Origin: Microbotryum silenes-acaulis
Taxonomy: Eukaryota; Basidiomycota; Microbotryomycetes; Microbotryales; Microbotryaceae
DNA length: 64,000 nucleotides
Assembly: GCA_003665825.1 (NCBI GenBank)
Contig: QPFY01000007.1
Span: 1,302,001-1,366,000, forward strand
Direction of reading: 5' to 3'
In this document: piece after piece, positions 37,697-48,363 of the stretch
Numbering within the stretch: position 1 is the first letter of the stretch
How the letters are laid out: each line of letters opens with the position of its first letter
The notes under the pieces: generated by a model
Told to the model about the DNA's origin: nothing
Database searches by the model: none
The model's input: only the letters and a program-made list of their open reading frames with translations
Program-made: the position numbers and the translations under genes

Positions 37697-39785
37697 TCAC
37701 TCCTGTTTCCTCCTCCTAACCTCCCCCAACGCCTGCCCCATCTTGACCTTTTCCCCCCTCTCGATCATAAACTCAAAGTCCTCCGGTGCCTCAAACACCA
37801 AAACGATCGTCGAACCCAACCAAAAGCCCCCGACTTCATCCCCCTTCCTCAACGGTTGACCGCCCAACAAGGTCGAAGCTTTGGCGTAGGTCGCTTCGGA
37901 GAAGGTTCCGGGAGTGATGGGACGTAAAGGGGAGTTGGTCCTCAACGTTGAATCGAAATTGACGCGAATGGATCCGACGTTCGTCGCTCCTACTGGCGTC
38001 ATGGAAAAAAATCCATACTTCCATCTCCCCAACAACGCGACCCGTTCATTGAGCACGAAAAGATCTTGCAACTTGGCCGCCATCCAAGGTGAGACGGAGA
38101 ACAACTCGCCAGCGAAATGACGTCTCTTCTCCACGACCCAATTCGTAGGGGAATGGTAGCGGTGGTAGTCACCCGGGGCGAGGTAAACGACGGTGAAGAA
38201 GAGCTTGTGGCCTTGTTTCGGGTTCGTAGGGTTCGACGAGGACGAGCTGACTTCGAGGGCGACTTTGGCGTCCGTCGAGAGGGACCGCTTGGGGCCTTGG
38301 GGTGAGACGAGGTGTTGTTCACTTGAGGAAAGGGAAGCATCCTCTGTCGTGAAGGAGGGTGAAGACCCAGGTCCGATGGGTCGGTTCCCCATCAGTTCAC
38401 CGAGCGAATAGGAAATGTCATTGATGTTGGCAAACTCTTCTTCGTTGACCGAGATGGGCTCGGCTTTGTGTGGGTGTTCAGGGGCGACGTAGGGGCGACG
38501 ACTTTTGGACGTTGGCGTGTCGGATGCGGGTCCGGTGCCGTTGAGGAGGGCTTCGAGGGAGTAGGTCGAGCCTTTGACTTGTTCGACTCGACCGCCTTCG
38601 ACGACGCCAAAGTTGACGACTTTGCCGTCCGAAGGTGAGACCTGGTGCGACAAAGAATATTAGTCCTACCATTCTGTCCTATCCTAGACGCTCCTCCCCC
38701 ACTCACCAGCACCGTATCCGCGATCGGCCTAACCCCGTCCTTGAGCCTCCTCATGAAGAACTCGCTCATACTCCTGTACTCCCTCAAGTCGCTCGGTTCG
38801 CATTCGTCCAAATTGACCCCAAAAAACCAAGCGTACAACCGATACCCCGGCGTCCTGAACCAGACGGGCAACTCGAAGCTGTTCAACATGCCGTAGATCC
38901 TCGAAATGGATCGTAGGGGTAAGGCCCCGATGACGTGCACCTGCCAGGGTCCTTGGACTTTGATTTGTGATTCCGAAACGGGCTTGCGACGACCGGAGCG
39001 AGAGTCCGAGTCGGTCGAGTCGGAATCGAGGTCGTTGTAGAGCCCGTCTCGTTTCTTGTAGAGGCTAAGAGCGACGAGGAGGGCTGCGCCGAGCGAAATC
39101 GGGATCGGGTACCAGCGCGTTTCGGTCGAGGACCACCTTTGACGGAGGCGGGCTGGAGAAAAGTAGTGGTTGAGTGAGCATATCGAAAGAAGAATGTGAA
39201 CTGCTCACACACAAGCTCACTCGTAAAGCTCTGACGAGGCCCTTGCGGCTGTCCTTGTACCCCTGCACCGGTCGACCCCACCTTATCCCCCTCCACCCCC
39301 CCGTCCCTCTCGACCTGCTGCTGCTGCTGCTGTCGTTGCTGCAACCTTCTCGCCCTAGCCGAAGTACCAAACAGTCTCTGCGGACCTGCGACAACGACGG
39401 GAGCAGCGACCATGCCTGCTCTACGGAGACCTTTGTAGGCGCCTCGGGGCGTGGCGAGCAGCAGACGCGTCGGCGCGCGAAGGAGGAGACCGGGACCACG
39501 TAGCATCACCGCCCCGGCGCGGAGGGGCCATCGACGACGACTACCGTTCGAAGCCGTAGACGTCGAGCCTACCACCGAAGGACCATTGACGTCCCCGGAA
39601 GACGGTGCAGACGAGGATCCGGGCCCGTAGAGAGGCGACGAGGACGAGGTCGAGGCGTGTCGCTTGTGCTGATGCGCGTGGGCCTGGCCGTGTGCGGAGC
39701 CACCGGAGAGATGGTTGTTGACGTTCGTGGTGGCCTGACCTAAGGGCCGTCGAACACCCAACCCACCGATACTGAACCGCGTCAT
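37697..39785 (-). CDS. psd1: Phosphatidylserine decarboxylase, mitochondrial (Psd1 type)
   Basis: Three exons: 39221-39785, 38707-39152 and 37697-38641, for 651 residues. A basic N-terminal targeting region includes a Gln run, QQRQQQQQQ. A TM segment follows (ISLGAALLVALSL). The enzyme core begins PLRSISRIYGMLNSFELPVW. It includes EYRSMSEFFMRRLKDGVRPI, VSPSDGKVVNFG, VYLAPGDYHRYHSP and LFVLNERVALLGRW. FWLGSTIVLVFEAP carries the LGST self-cleavage site that yields the pyruvoyl prosthetic group. Psd1 makes phosphatidylethanolamine at the inner membrane. About 120 low-complexity residues are inserted between DGKVV and the YLAPGD motif. Start chosen at MTRFSIGGLG; an in-frame ATG also lies at 39824. 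Confidence 0.95.
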
Positions 39786-40676
39786 TTTTGAAAAGCTGAG
39801 GAAGGGGGGAAAAAGCGGGCGCACGACGGAACAAGAACGAGCTGGAGCGGAGCTGTCGAGAGAGCGCCACCGCGTGTGGTGGCTGCTCGGCGATATTTTG
39901 GTCTCCCCCGGCCAGGCCCGAGCGAGCCGCGCGAACGAACGCTGGCGGCGTGGCGCACTCGTGCGGATCTGGTCTACAGCGTTTAGAAGCCATCACAGCA
40001 ATTTACCGCGTCGGAGATGCCTTACAGCAAAATATTATGTAATTACTCCCAAGACCAGAGTATTTTACTCCGAAATGTACGACTTGGGACCCCTTGAATA
40101 TTCAGTGCCGCACTCAGCTATTTTGGCGAAAGCGGAACCCCGGCAACCAAGACGCCCAGTGCGGTTCTGCCTTGGCCTGGACCGACCCCCTAACTGACCG
40201 CACTGCACTTGTTCGCATGGTCCATTGAATGACGCAAAAAACCATGTACAGCGCCCCAGACTCTTTCCAATGCGTTCTGGTAGGATCGCCCCAGGGCGTC
40301 CTGCCACTTTCCCATGTACCGCTTCAAAGGCCTGTAGTAGAATCGAACTCGGAAGGGCACGTCTCGGTTCGCCGCATCGCTCGTTAGTAGATGCCCAAGC
40401 CGTCGAAAACTTGAAGCTTGCTCGCTTGGCCGCGGTCCAGGTCCCAGGCGACAACCTTGCATCGCACTTCTTCATATCATTAGCTCATGTATGTTTTGCG
40501 TTCCCTGTCATTCACATCAACCGGTCACATGTGGCTGCGAGATGGGGACCGCTCGTCCGAGTCGTTTTACTGCCCTCGACGAGACCGACTCGCACTGGGA
40601 CTCCCGGCCGCCCCTTTCATCCCATAGGAAGTGAACGATAGTCGCCGGGGACGAGCGTAGACGAGTGTAGACGTGC
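39786..40676. other. Intergenic region upstream of psd1, left flank of the hAT element
   Basis: No gene is supported. The psd1 promoter should be near 39.8-40.1 kb. Small ORFs here have no family motif. Confidence 0.45.
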
Positions 40677-40684
40677 ATGCTGTA
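40677..40684. repeat. hAT target-site duplication, left copy
   Basis: ATGCTGTA directly precedes the transposon end and is repeated exactly at 44401-44408. An 8-bp duplication is the hAT hallmark. Confidence 0.95.
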
Positions 40685-40708
40685 CAGGGCTTCGCATTAG
40701 ATCAGATA
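40685..40708 (+). repeat. hAT terminal inverted repeat, left
   Basis: 24 bp, perfectly complementary to 44377-44400. Confidence 0.95.
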
Positions 40709-41185
40709 TGCGCGTAGATATCTTTTATCTATCTATAATTTTGCCTTTTTTCGGGCTATCTATAGATCTGTCATCTACAGCAGAACAGATAGATGAAAGA
40801 TAGATATCTAGTGGATATCTACGTAGATAAACGCCACTTGATAGATGATGATTAGATGTGTGGAGGCATGCATAGATGTGCGTGTATAGATATGACAGGG
40901 CGGACCCTTGTTCCCTTGTCCTCGACACAAAAGGCCTTTGCAGCCATGACAAGATCTCTCCAGCTGCCGCCAGAAAAACTCGACGAAGTGGCAGAATGGC
41001 AGCCGTGCCTTGTATTCTATTGACAGACGACGGAGAGCAAGTGCAAATGAGGGAAAGCTAGAGGACTCGGTTGAAAAATCTATGAAGGGGCAGAAACAGA
41101 GAAACAGAGAGAAAATATGTTGTTGAGGGTTTATTATGTACATGGGAGAAACGAAGATTTACTCTGTTGCATACTTGGGTAGCGC

Positions 41186-43868
41186 TCAAGACGATCCTTC
41201 GTCCGTGTCTGAGAGTTCCAGCTCCTCAATCGGCGAATTTTGCGAGAGCGAGGTCGATCGCGAGGATTCTCCAGTGACGTTGTGGCGCTGCCGCTTATTC
41301 GCTTTGTGGACTGCCGAAGAACTCTTCTTTGCCACGACACGCTTCGATGGAGCACGGAGCTTGCCTGCAAGAAAGATTATTGGGTCCTCAGTCGCTGCAA
41401 GTAGCTGGGGCTAACATGACTCCTCTCATTTGAACTCACTTGCGATGATGGGTCGGGCATGACGAGCGAAGCCCTCGGGGGTGCCCCCGAAGATAGGAGC
41501 GGTCGGGTTAGCCCAGCTACCGAGACACATCTTGGCGTTCAGAACTTCGGCGGAGATGCTGTGCTGCATATAGTTGATCGTCCGGCGGCCGGTGGAGAAA
41601 GCGCGTTCCACATCGCACGCAGTTGGTGGAATTGTGATGAAGTCAATTGCCATCTCGGCAAGAGCCTTCTGCCCTGGAATCGCACGTTGTGTCACCCAAT
41701 ACTTGATAGGGCACCCCTTGTAGGCGTCGTTCTTGTTCAGTCTGACGCATCCCCTAGCCCAGTACTGGAGGAAGGCATCTGGCTCGTAGTAGTTGTGAGA
41801 GCCTTGTGTGTCACCTCCTTCATCACCATACAAATCGTGGTCGGAGCAAGCATCGGAATCAATCGGGGACGGAGGACCAGCTTCGGGGATGTCCTCATAG
41901 AGAGGAAGGTACACCTTCTTGTAGATTTCATGGAGCTTCTTCTGCTTCTCATTGATATCGGTTTCGGCCCAAGCAGTTCCAGGTCGCTGAAAGAATCGCA
42001 GATGGTGACGAGGATGAAAGAACATCGACCCAAATGCAGCAATCGAATCGTCGCCAACCTTCGAGTAGTAGTTGCCCAGAACAATCAAAGCGGACTTGGC
42101 TGCGATGCGCACCATGGGAGAAGCGGTTTGAGCCTTGTTGTCAAGCATGCCTTCAACTCGTTCGAACTCGGCGATGACATCCCAAGTGCGAGGCGTTGCA
42201 TCTTGGAACTGAACCGTCAGGGTCTTGAGGTATTCGCCAATGTCAAGGAGCTCTTTAACGATATCAAGTGCGTCATCAGGAAGGGCGAATTTGTCCACGA
42301 TGTTCGAGGGTGTGTCGTCGCGCGCCATATAGTAGTCGATGGCACTCGAGAACAGAACATGGCTCTGAAGGCAGAGGTGAATAGAGTTCCAACGCGTCTC
42401 ATTTTTGCGGGAAAGCTCCGTCGCCTTGGAATCGGGTCGGTCCTTGGCGGTGGCAACGACCGACTGCTGCCATCTGTGTTTGTCGGAGGATTTGACTCTC
42501 AGTCCCGAAACGTGTTGTGCAAAATCGACGATCGTAGGAATGATGGTCATGCATTTTCGTCGAAGGATGGGTTGAATCTTGATGCCGACCGACTCGCCCC
42601 AATCAAAGCCTCTCTCAAGCAAGTCTTCGAATTGTTCACCGTAAATTCCAATGCTGAAATGTCGTAGTCACCAGAGGCAGTCGCAATGGACAGAGCTTGA
42701 GCAATCTCGTCGTCGATCCTCTAATCTTCAGCATCCGAATCATCTTCGACGTTGGGATGACCGTCGAAAGCAGATATATGCTTGCCAGTCGTGTTCTTGC
42801 GCGCCCGAGGAGTAGGCGGACGAGCAGGGGCCATGGAAAAGGCAGCGTAAAGTGCGCCCATCACTAGCTGGAGAATGTGGGCGAAGCAGCGAACTCGCAT
42901 CTCGGGTCCCCACCACGAGTCATTGAGGTTCTTGTACTCCACCGCCATCTTGTTGCAGTTCGAGGCGTTGTCCATCACGAGGGTCCGAACGAGATGCGAG
43001 ATCTTGAACTCTTCGACGCATTCATGAAGCGACGCTGTGAGCTCTTTCCCACCGTGGCGACCTTTCGACTCGATGAACTTGAGTATGTGACGATGAACGA
43101 CGCCATCTTGTTCATACACTACGACGACTCCGAGAACACTGATGCAGTTGGGAGCGGTCCAACCATCGATAACCAGATGAATCCCGCGATTTCGCTTGAC
43201 AAGAAATTCGCCGAATTGAACCGACAGCTCCCTATGTAGATGAACGAGTAGCCTCTTGACGGTGTCGTGACTACCGAGGATAGCATTCACATTGGCGACG
43301 TGATAGGAGTAGGCGAGCCAGGTTTGAAGTTGGGGGTCTACGTGGGTGAACGCTTCCTTCGAGATTGCAACGTGAAGAACGATGGATAACATGAACAACG
43401 CATTGTCGAAGATTGCAGCAGAAAGCAATGGTTGCACGTTCTGAAAGTACAAGACAGAAAAATCTTTAGTGACCTGCTGTAACAGCCTGCAAACATTATT
43501 TCAAGCGAACTAACCGTGTTCGCCCCTTCCCCCCTGGATGCCAGGCATTGTTTGATGCCCCTGTTCCAGTTCGATACGTCGTGTTGGTGTGCGGTCTCGA
43601 AGTCAACGGTTTCGCAATGAGAGGCTGGACGAGTCTTGCACGTTGCTCGGATCTTCAATTTGCCATTCGATCGAAACACGACGACATCGAAATGATCCCA
43701 CTTTCCCGAGGTCCGGGAGAAAAGGAAGGCCCGAGCAACGTCGGCGCACCTCGCTTGCAATCGGTCTTCGGGGCCAGCAGACCGAAGCTCGGTGTAGAAC
43801 ACTTTTGCTTCCGCCTCCGTGCTGAAGACAGTGGCGACAAGATCTTCTGCGGCAGTAGGAGTAGCCAT
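41186..43868 (-). CDS. hAT transposase
   Basis: Proposed exons are 43515-43868, 42724-43440, about 42646-41440 and 41186-41365. The first encodes MATPTAAEDLVATVFSTEAE and a Trp/Cys/His region resembling a BED-type DNA-binding finger. The RNase-H-like core includes HLVIDGWTAPNCISVLGVVV, LVMDNASNCNKMAVEY and RVRCFAHILQLV. The C-terminal dimerisation region has GQKALAEMAIDFITIPPTAC and DVERAFSTGRRTINYM. The last exon is basic and Ser-rich (KLRAPSKRVVAKKSSS) and is joined by a good donor and acceptor. Between exons 2 and 3 a TAG (42721-42723) and a frame change occur. An acceptor ATTTCAG fits, but no donor in the right phase was found. This is either an unrecognised intron or an inactivating lesion. 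Confidence 0.85.
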
Positions 43869-44376
43869 GTTGTAGCAAGATGAGGAGTTTGGGGATTTAT
43901 GAGCTAGAGAGGGAGAAGACGGGGAGGTACTAGAAAGGGGAGAAGTGAAACCGGCAGACGACCAGTGGCAATATGCGGACTCCAAAATCTTCTGGCTCAT
44001 TTGCCCGTTTCCTTTCAGGAGCTCAGGTCTCAGGCTTCATGCCTTCAAGATAGGCAATGTTTTGCTTCGCTTCCGAGATAGAAGCCGACCGAACTAGTAG
44101 GGCACAACGGGCAGCCAGGAGGGCGGCCTCTGTCTCACCGCCACCGTTCGGAGCCAAGCCAATGACTTGATAAGGTCTTGGAAACTTAAGCGGATATGCT
44201 TCTTGAATATGCTTGAACCCCTCTGACCATGGACAACCTGTCTCCTCAATGTGTATTCCTGGCAGATGCTTTAGATATCTGCGTAGCTACGTCCAAGCGT
44301 ATCTGTCTATCTATGATCTATGGCCATATAGATAGATGAACGATAGTTATAGGAAGTGTAGATATAGATAGGCATC

Positions 44377-44400
44377 TATCTGATCTAATGCGAAGCCCTG
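44377..44400 (-). repeat. hAT terminal inverted repeat, right
   Basis: 24 bp, perfect inverted copy of 40685-40708. It is followed by the right target duplication 44401-44408. Confidence 0.95.
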
Positions 44401-44408
44401 ATGCTGTA
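44401..44408. repeat. hAT target-site duplication, right copy
   Basis: ATGCTGTA, identical to 40677-40684. Confidence 0.95.
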
Positions 44409-44892
44409 CAAGTGAGGCAGCTGAGCCAACGAGACCCTGTCGGCGAGCGTCGTACCCAAACAGGGGCTCAGTTCGAACCTGGAGCGCTGCGCGGGCGAAC
44501 CTGAGGCGCAGAACGAGGGTGCTCGGCGCCATCACCATGATCATGTTACTGGACCACGTTGAGAAGCTGTGGGCCGGGTCCATCTCCATGCACGCTAAAC
44601 AGAGCTCCAAACCACTCAGCGAGGGGCGCGAAATCACCAATTTGGATGCAATCGAGTTGAGATGAAAGATGTCTTGCCCCGGCTCAGTCCTGTCAAGAAT
44701 CCAATCATACCTTATTGTCTCTTAATACTATTCACTTCCATGCCCCTACTTCATTCGTACTAGCTAGCTTCATCTCTCCTCAATTCGTCGTTCTGTGCCT
44801 GCCAGATCCCAGCGCCTGATTGAGTTCCGGTTGACACGTCGGATTCGGTTGAAGTCGCGCGCCCTGCGGGCGCTCGTCTCTCTTCCTTCTCC

Positions 44893-45417
44893 ATCTATCT
44901 TCCATGCTCTATCTTGCGCTCGTACTCAACTGCTTGAGTCGGGATCCAGGTCAGTCTCCCTGCAATCTCGATCTATCTTCCATCCTCTATCTTGCGCTCG
45001 TACTCAACTGCTTGAGTCGGGATCCAGGTCAGTCTCCCTGCAATCTCGATCTATCTTCCATCCTCTATCTTGCGCTCGTACTCAACTGCTTGAGTCGGGA
45101 TCCAGGTCAGTCTCCCTGCAATCTCGATCTATCTTCCATCCTCTATCTTGCGCTCGTACTCAACTGCTTGAGTCGGGATCCAGGTCAGTCTCCCTGCAAT
45201 CTCGATCTATCTTCCATGCTCTATCTTGCGCTCGTACTCAACTGCTTGAGTCGGGATCCAGGTCAGTCTCCCTGCAATCTCGATCTATCTTCCATCCTCT
45301 ATCTTGCGCTCGTACTCAACTGCTTGAGTCGGGATCCAGGTCAGTCTCCCTGCAATCTCGATCTATCTTCCATCCTCTATCTTGCGCTCGTACTCAACTG
45401 CTTGAGTCGGGATCCAG
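44893..45417. repeat. 78-bp minisatellite, about 6.7 copies
   Basis: The unit includes GGGATCCAGGTCAGTCTCCC and CTCAACTGCTTGAG (a small hairpin). Copies are nearly identical. One site alternates: CATGCTCTAT in copies 1 and 5 (G at 44906 and 45218, exactly 312 bp apart) and CATCCTCTAT in the rest, so a four-unit block was probably duplicated. Since 78 is a multiple of three, two plus-strand frames stay open (44795-45433 and 44904-45467). They are not called as genes. Confidence 0.95.
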
Positions 45418-45945
45418 TCCTCAATACTTCTAATAAGTCCTACACCCGCCAAGGCAGTGAGTTCTGAACACGTCCGACCGTTTGTGAGTCGCAGCTGGTG
45501 CTCAGATGCAAACAACGTTCTGCTTTCTCTGTCCGAACGGTCTGAAAAGTTTCTACAGTTTAGATCGAGTTGTCTTTTGCTTTAATGACAGATCAGGACT
45601 ACCAAAGGATTACTTCCAAGGACGAGTGCAAACGATGGAGAAGAAGCGAGAACTTATAGAAACGACAAGGTCTTGGAAGAGGAAGAGGTTTGTATATTTT
45701 GGACGAGGTCAAACTAATACCGGGCAGACAGATGAAACCCGGGCAGGAATCTATAAGCATGGACGCGAAGCGAGGAAGAGCAAAACAGAAGTAAAGACGC
45801 AGGTTCAGATTCATTCAACAAGAGAGTCACACAGCCAAGACCATCGTGCAGTGGCGGGCACGATGGTGTTTTGTACACTTATTCACACGCGAAGGGTTGT
45901 CCGTGACCAGAGAGTCGTGATTCGACTATCGAGAGAGAACTCCGC
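45418..45945. other. Spacer between minisatellite and the R1-finger gene
   Basis: No gene is supported. It likely includes the 3' UTR of the minus-strand R1-finger gene. Confidence 0.45.
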
Positions 45946-48363
45946 TCAGTTGATCCAATCATCGACTTGGACAAACGCGCCGTGATCGATCGAAGAAGTG
46001 ACGCCGTTGGTAGCCCAACTAAACTCATCGTCTTCCCGAGTCGAAAAGTGATGATGATGGGGCGGGAGATATAGGCCACTGAAGGAGCAGCTGGGGCGGC
46101 GAGCATCACTTGTCATCGGCCCAAAGTCGAGCTCCAGTTCATCGCACCAGGAGATGACCGAGGACGCCGAGGTCTGAGCATCAGGGGCTTCAGCGAACGA
46201 GTCGGTAGACGTTGAAAGCAGCGCCGACGCTGATGAAGATGAGGGGATACGGTGGTGGATTGGCATGAGATCAGAGCTGGAGGACGCCAAAGTGCCCCAG
46301 TCGTTTAAGGAACCGAGCTTGGCCGGCGCAAAAGAGTCGTGCGAGATCGAATTCGTCACCTCGTCGGCTGTGGGTATAGCGAGACGCATCGGTGACGCCC
46401 CGTCGATGGTCGGGTATGTGGTCAAGGTCGAGCTGAGTCCACCCAGACCGGTGACAGATGAAAAAGCGCCTCGGCTGAAGAGCAAAGAGTCGAGGTCGTC
46501 GTCCATGCCGGCCTTGTCTTCTTCAGGGAAGACGGGAGGTGTCGTTGCTTCCGCCTCGCACACTGTCGTCGTCGCCTCGGGGCTTGAGCATGTCGAGTCG
46601 ATCGAGGTGTACGAGTCCATCGAGCCCGTGCCTGTTCCGGACCGGGACCCCGAGTCGGGAAAGGAGGATAGAGACGACACCGACGGCGCCGAGGAGCCGG
46701 CCGACCCCGTGCTCATTCTCCGGCGTTTGCGCTCGGGAGCCTCCATCTGCCAGAATGACGAGGTAGGTCTCGGCAGTGTAGGCGGACAGGGCTTGACACC
46801 GTTAGATTCGATGGAGAAGGCGGCGAATGAGAACCCGTCGTACTCCGCTGGAGTCGCCGGGACACGCGCGCCGTGGAAGGGAGCGACGTTAGGGTCGACG
46901 ACCTCGCCCGTTCCGAGCACAAGTTGAGGTAGCATCATCTCGGAAGCGCTAGGAGCACTTTCCGGCATTGAGCCTGTTGGGAAGTGACCGAAAGCTGCGT
47001 TGTACATGTTCGCGGGGACATCATTTTCGGCGTCGTCGTCTTCTTCGTCATCGCTCGCCCCCACCGAGTCGCGTCTGCGAGTGCGCGATTGACGAGCAGC
47101 GCTTGCACCCGATGCTTCGACATGAGCACCAAATTGTGACCCAGAATCTTGTTCCGAGCCATTCCGAACAGGTCCATGGCCCTGCGTGGCGCTCGATCCC
47201 TTGGCAGACTTGCGCTTCCTTGAAGTGCTCTGAGCGCTCGCCTCGTCGCCGCTGGTCGCCGCATCGCTCTCCTCGTCGCCGTGACCTTCGTGATGACCGC
47301 CTCCTAAGGAATGATGCTGTAGTCGTTTTCCACCTGGCGCAGATCGCACCTTTTTGTTGCGGATGCGCGCCTTGACGCAGCGAGCGCAGCTGCAGTTTCC
47401 TTGGCATGCCGGACATTCGAACAAAGCGTTGGCGACAAAAGGTATGAAGGTATAGCTGCGAGCCATAGGCAGGTTCGAATCAGTACAACGTTTCTAATTG
47501 CTGTGCAAAGCATGCAGCCCTTCGCGAGAGAAAAAAGCGATAGGGAGGTGCCAGATCCGGCAACAGAGGGAAGCGGATAAAGGGGACTCACTGTTTGCGG
47601 ATGCACTTGTCGCAGTAGTTGAAGGAGCAATCGGTGTTGCTGCAGAACATGCGGGGTTGGGTAACGGGAGTTTTCTGTATTCAGGGGAAGTGGCCAATGT
47701 GATGTCTGTGATCAGTTGCTGTAAATTGGCCCGATCGGGGCTTGGCTCGGAGGTGGGGCCGGCCTGTTGGCGATCTCCCTCGATACAGAGTGGGCTCCAA
47801 GTCGGAACGCGGGCGATGGGCGAATATGTTCGGAAGCGCACTGGGTTCCGAGCCGAGTCGCGCGCGCGGGTTCTCTCAGGAAATGGGTGTTTCAATTGAT
47901 TCGGTTGCAATAGGGGGGTTGTTGGCCACGCGCGGGTGAAGGGCCGGAGGTGCCGAAGCAAGTCGACGAGACGACGATCAGGGGTGTGCGTGTGTGTGTG
48001 ACAGAAAGACTGACCTTGTCCTGATGACAATGCCTCGAAACGAAACGGGGTGTTTTGTTGGTGAACGACGAGGACGAGGACGATGAAGCTGCTGATGAGT
48101 CGGGCTTGAGTGTCGTGGGTTTGCCAGGCTGGGCACCAGCGGCCGCGTCGGACTCGACGCCTCGTGCGCTCGAGTGAGATTGCAGTTGCCCCGACGAACC
48201 AACTTGGGCCGAGGCTGAGCCCGTGCTCGGTCTCGCGGCCTGTTGGACGACGATGATCCGGCATGGATCACGTACATCAGCATCGTTCGCCCCCAATTCA
48301 CGGGCACAATGAACCTCAAACCACACGAAGGCTCGGGTAATTCAGCTCGAGACTCACGGTCAT
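45946..48363 (-). CDS. Nuclear protein with R1-type (zf-4CXXC_R1) zinc finger
   Basis: Four exons: 48358-48363 (two codons, Met-Thr), 48015-48239, 47592-47674 and 45946-47455, for 607 residues. The zinc finger spans three exons: RHCHQDKKTPVTQPRMFCSN, TDCSFNYCDKCIRKHYTFIP and ECPACQGNCSCARCVKARI. This matches the domain first described in the monoamine-oxidase repressor R1 and Cdca7. The family's first CxxC is here CHQD, lacking the second Cys. The rest is a long Ser/Thr/acidic tail with a basic patch (RKRRRMST), probably disordered. It may act as a chromatin or transcription factor. The two-codon first exon is inferred from ATGACC followed by GTGAGT and fits the frame. Confidence 0.78.

Larger units (their letters stand above)
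40685..44400. mobile_element. Complete hAT-superfamily DNA transposon (3716 bp)
   Basis: The element is bounded by 24-bp perfect terminal inverted repeats beginning CAGGGCTTCGCATTAGATCA and by identical 8-bp duplications. Just inside both ends are many copies of ATCTATC/GATAGAT-type motifs (40720-40900 and 44280-44390), as expected of subterminal transposase-binding repeats. A transposase gene fills the middle on the minus strand. The ends and duplications are undamaged, so the insertion is recent. Autonomy depends on whether the transposase frame break near 42.7 kb is an intron. Confidence 0.95.

Noticed and set aside
41459..42667. 402-codon plus-strand ORF inside the hAT element
   Set aside because: It is the antisense shadow of the transposase exon, which has clear family motifs.
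44440..44500. Possible tRNA B-box (GGTTCGAAC) right of the hAT element, minus strand
   Set aside because: No matching acceptor, anticodon or D arm could be folded around it.
44795..45467. Two overlapping ORFs (212 and 187 codons) across the minisatellite
   Set aside because: They are open only because the repeat unit is 78 bp. No start context or flanking domain.
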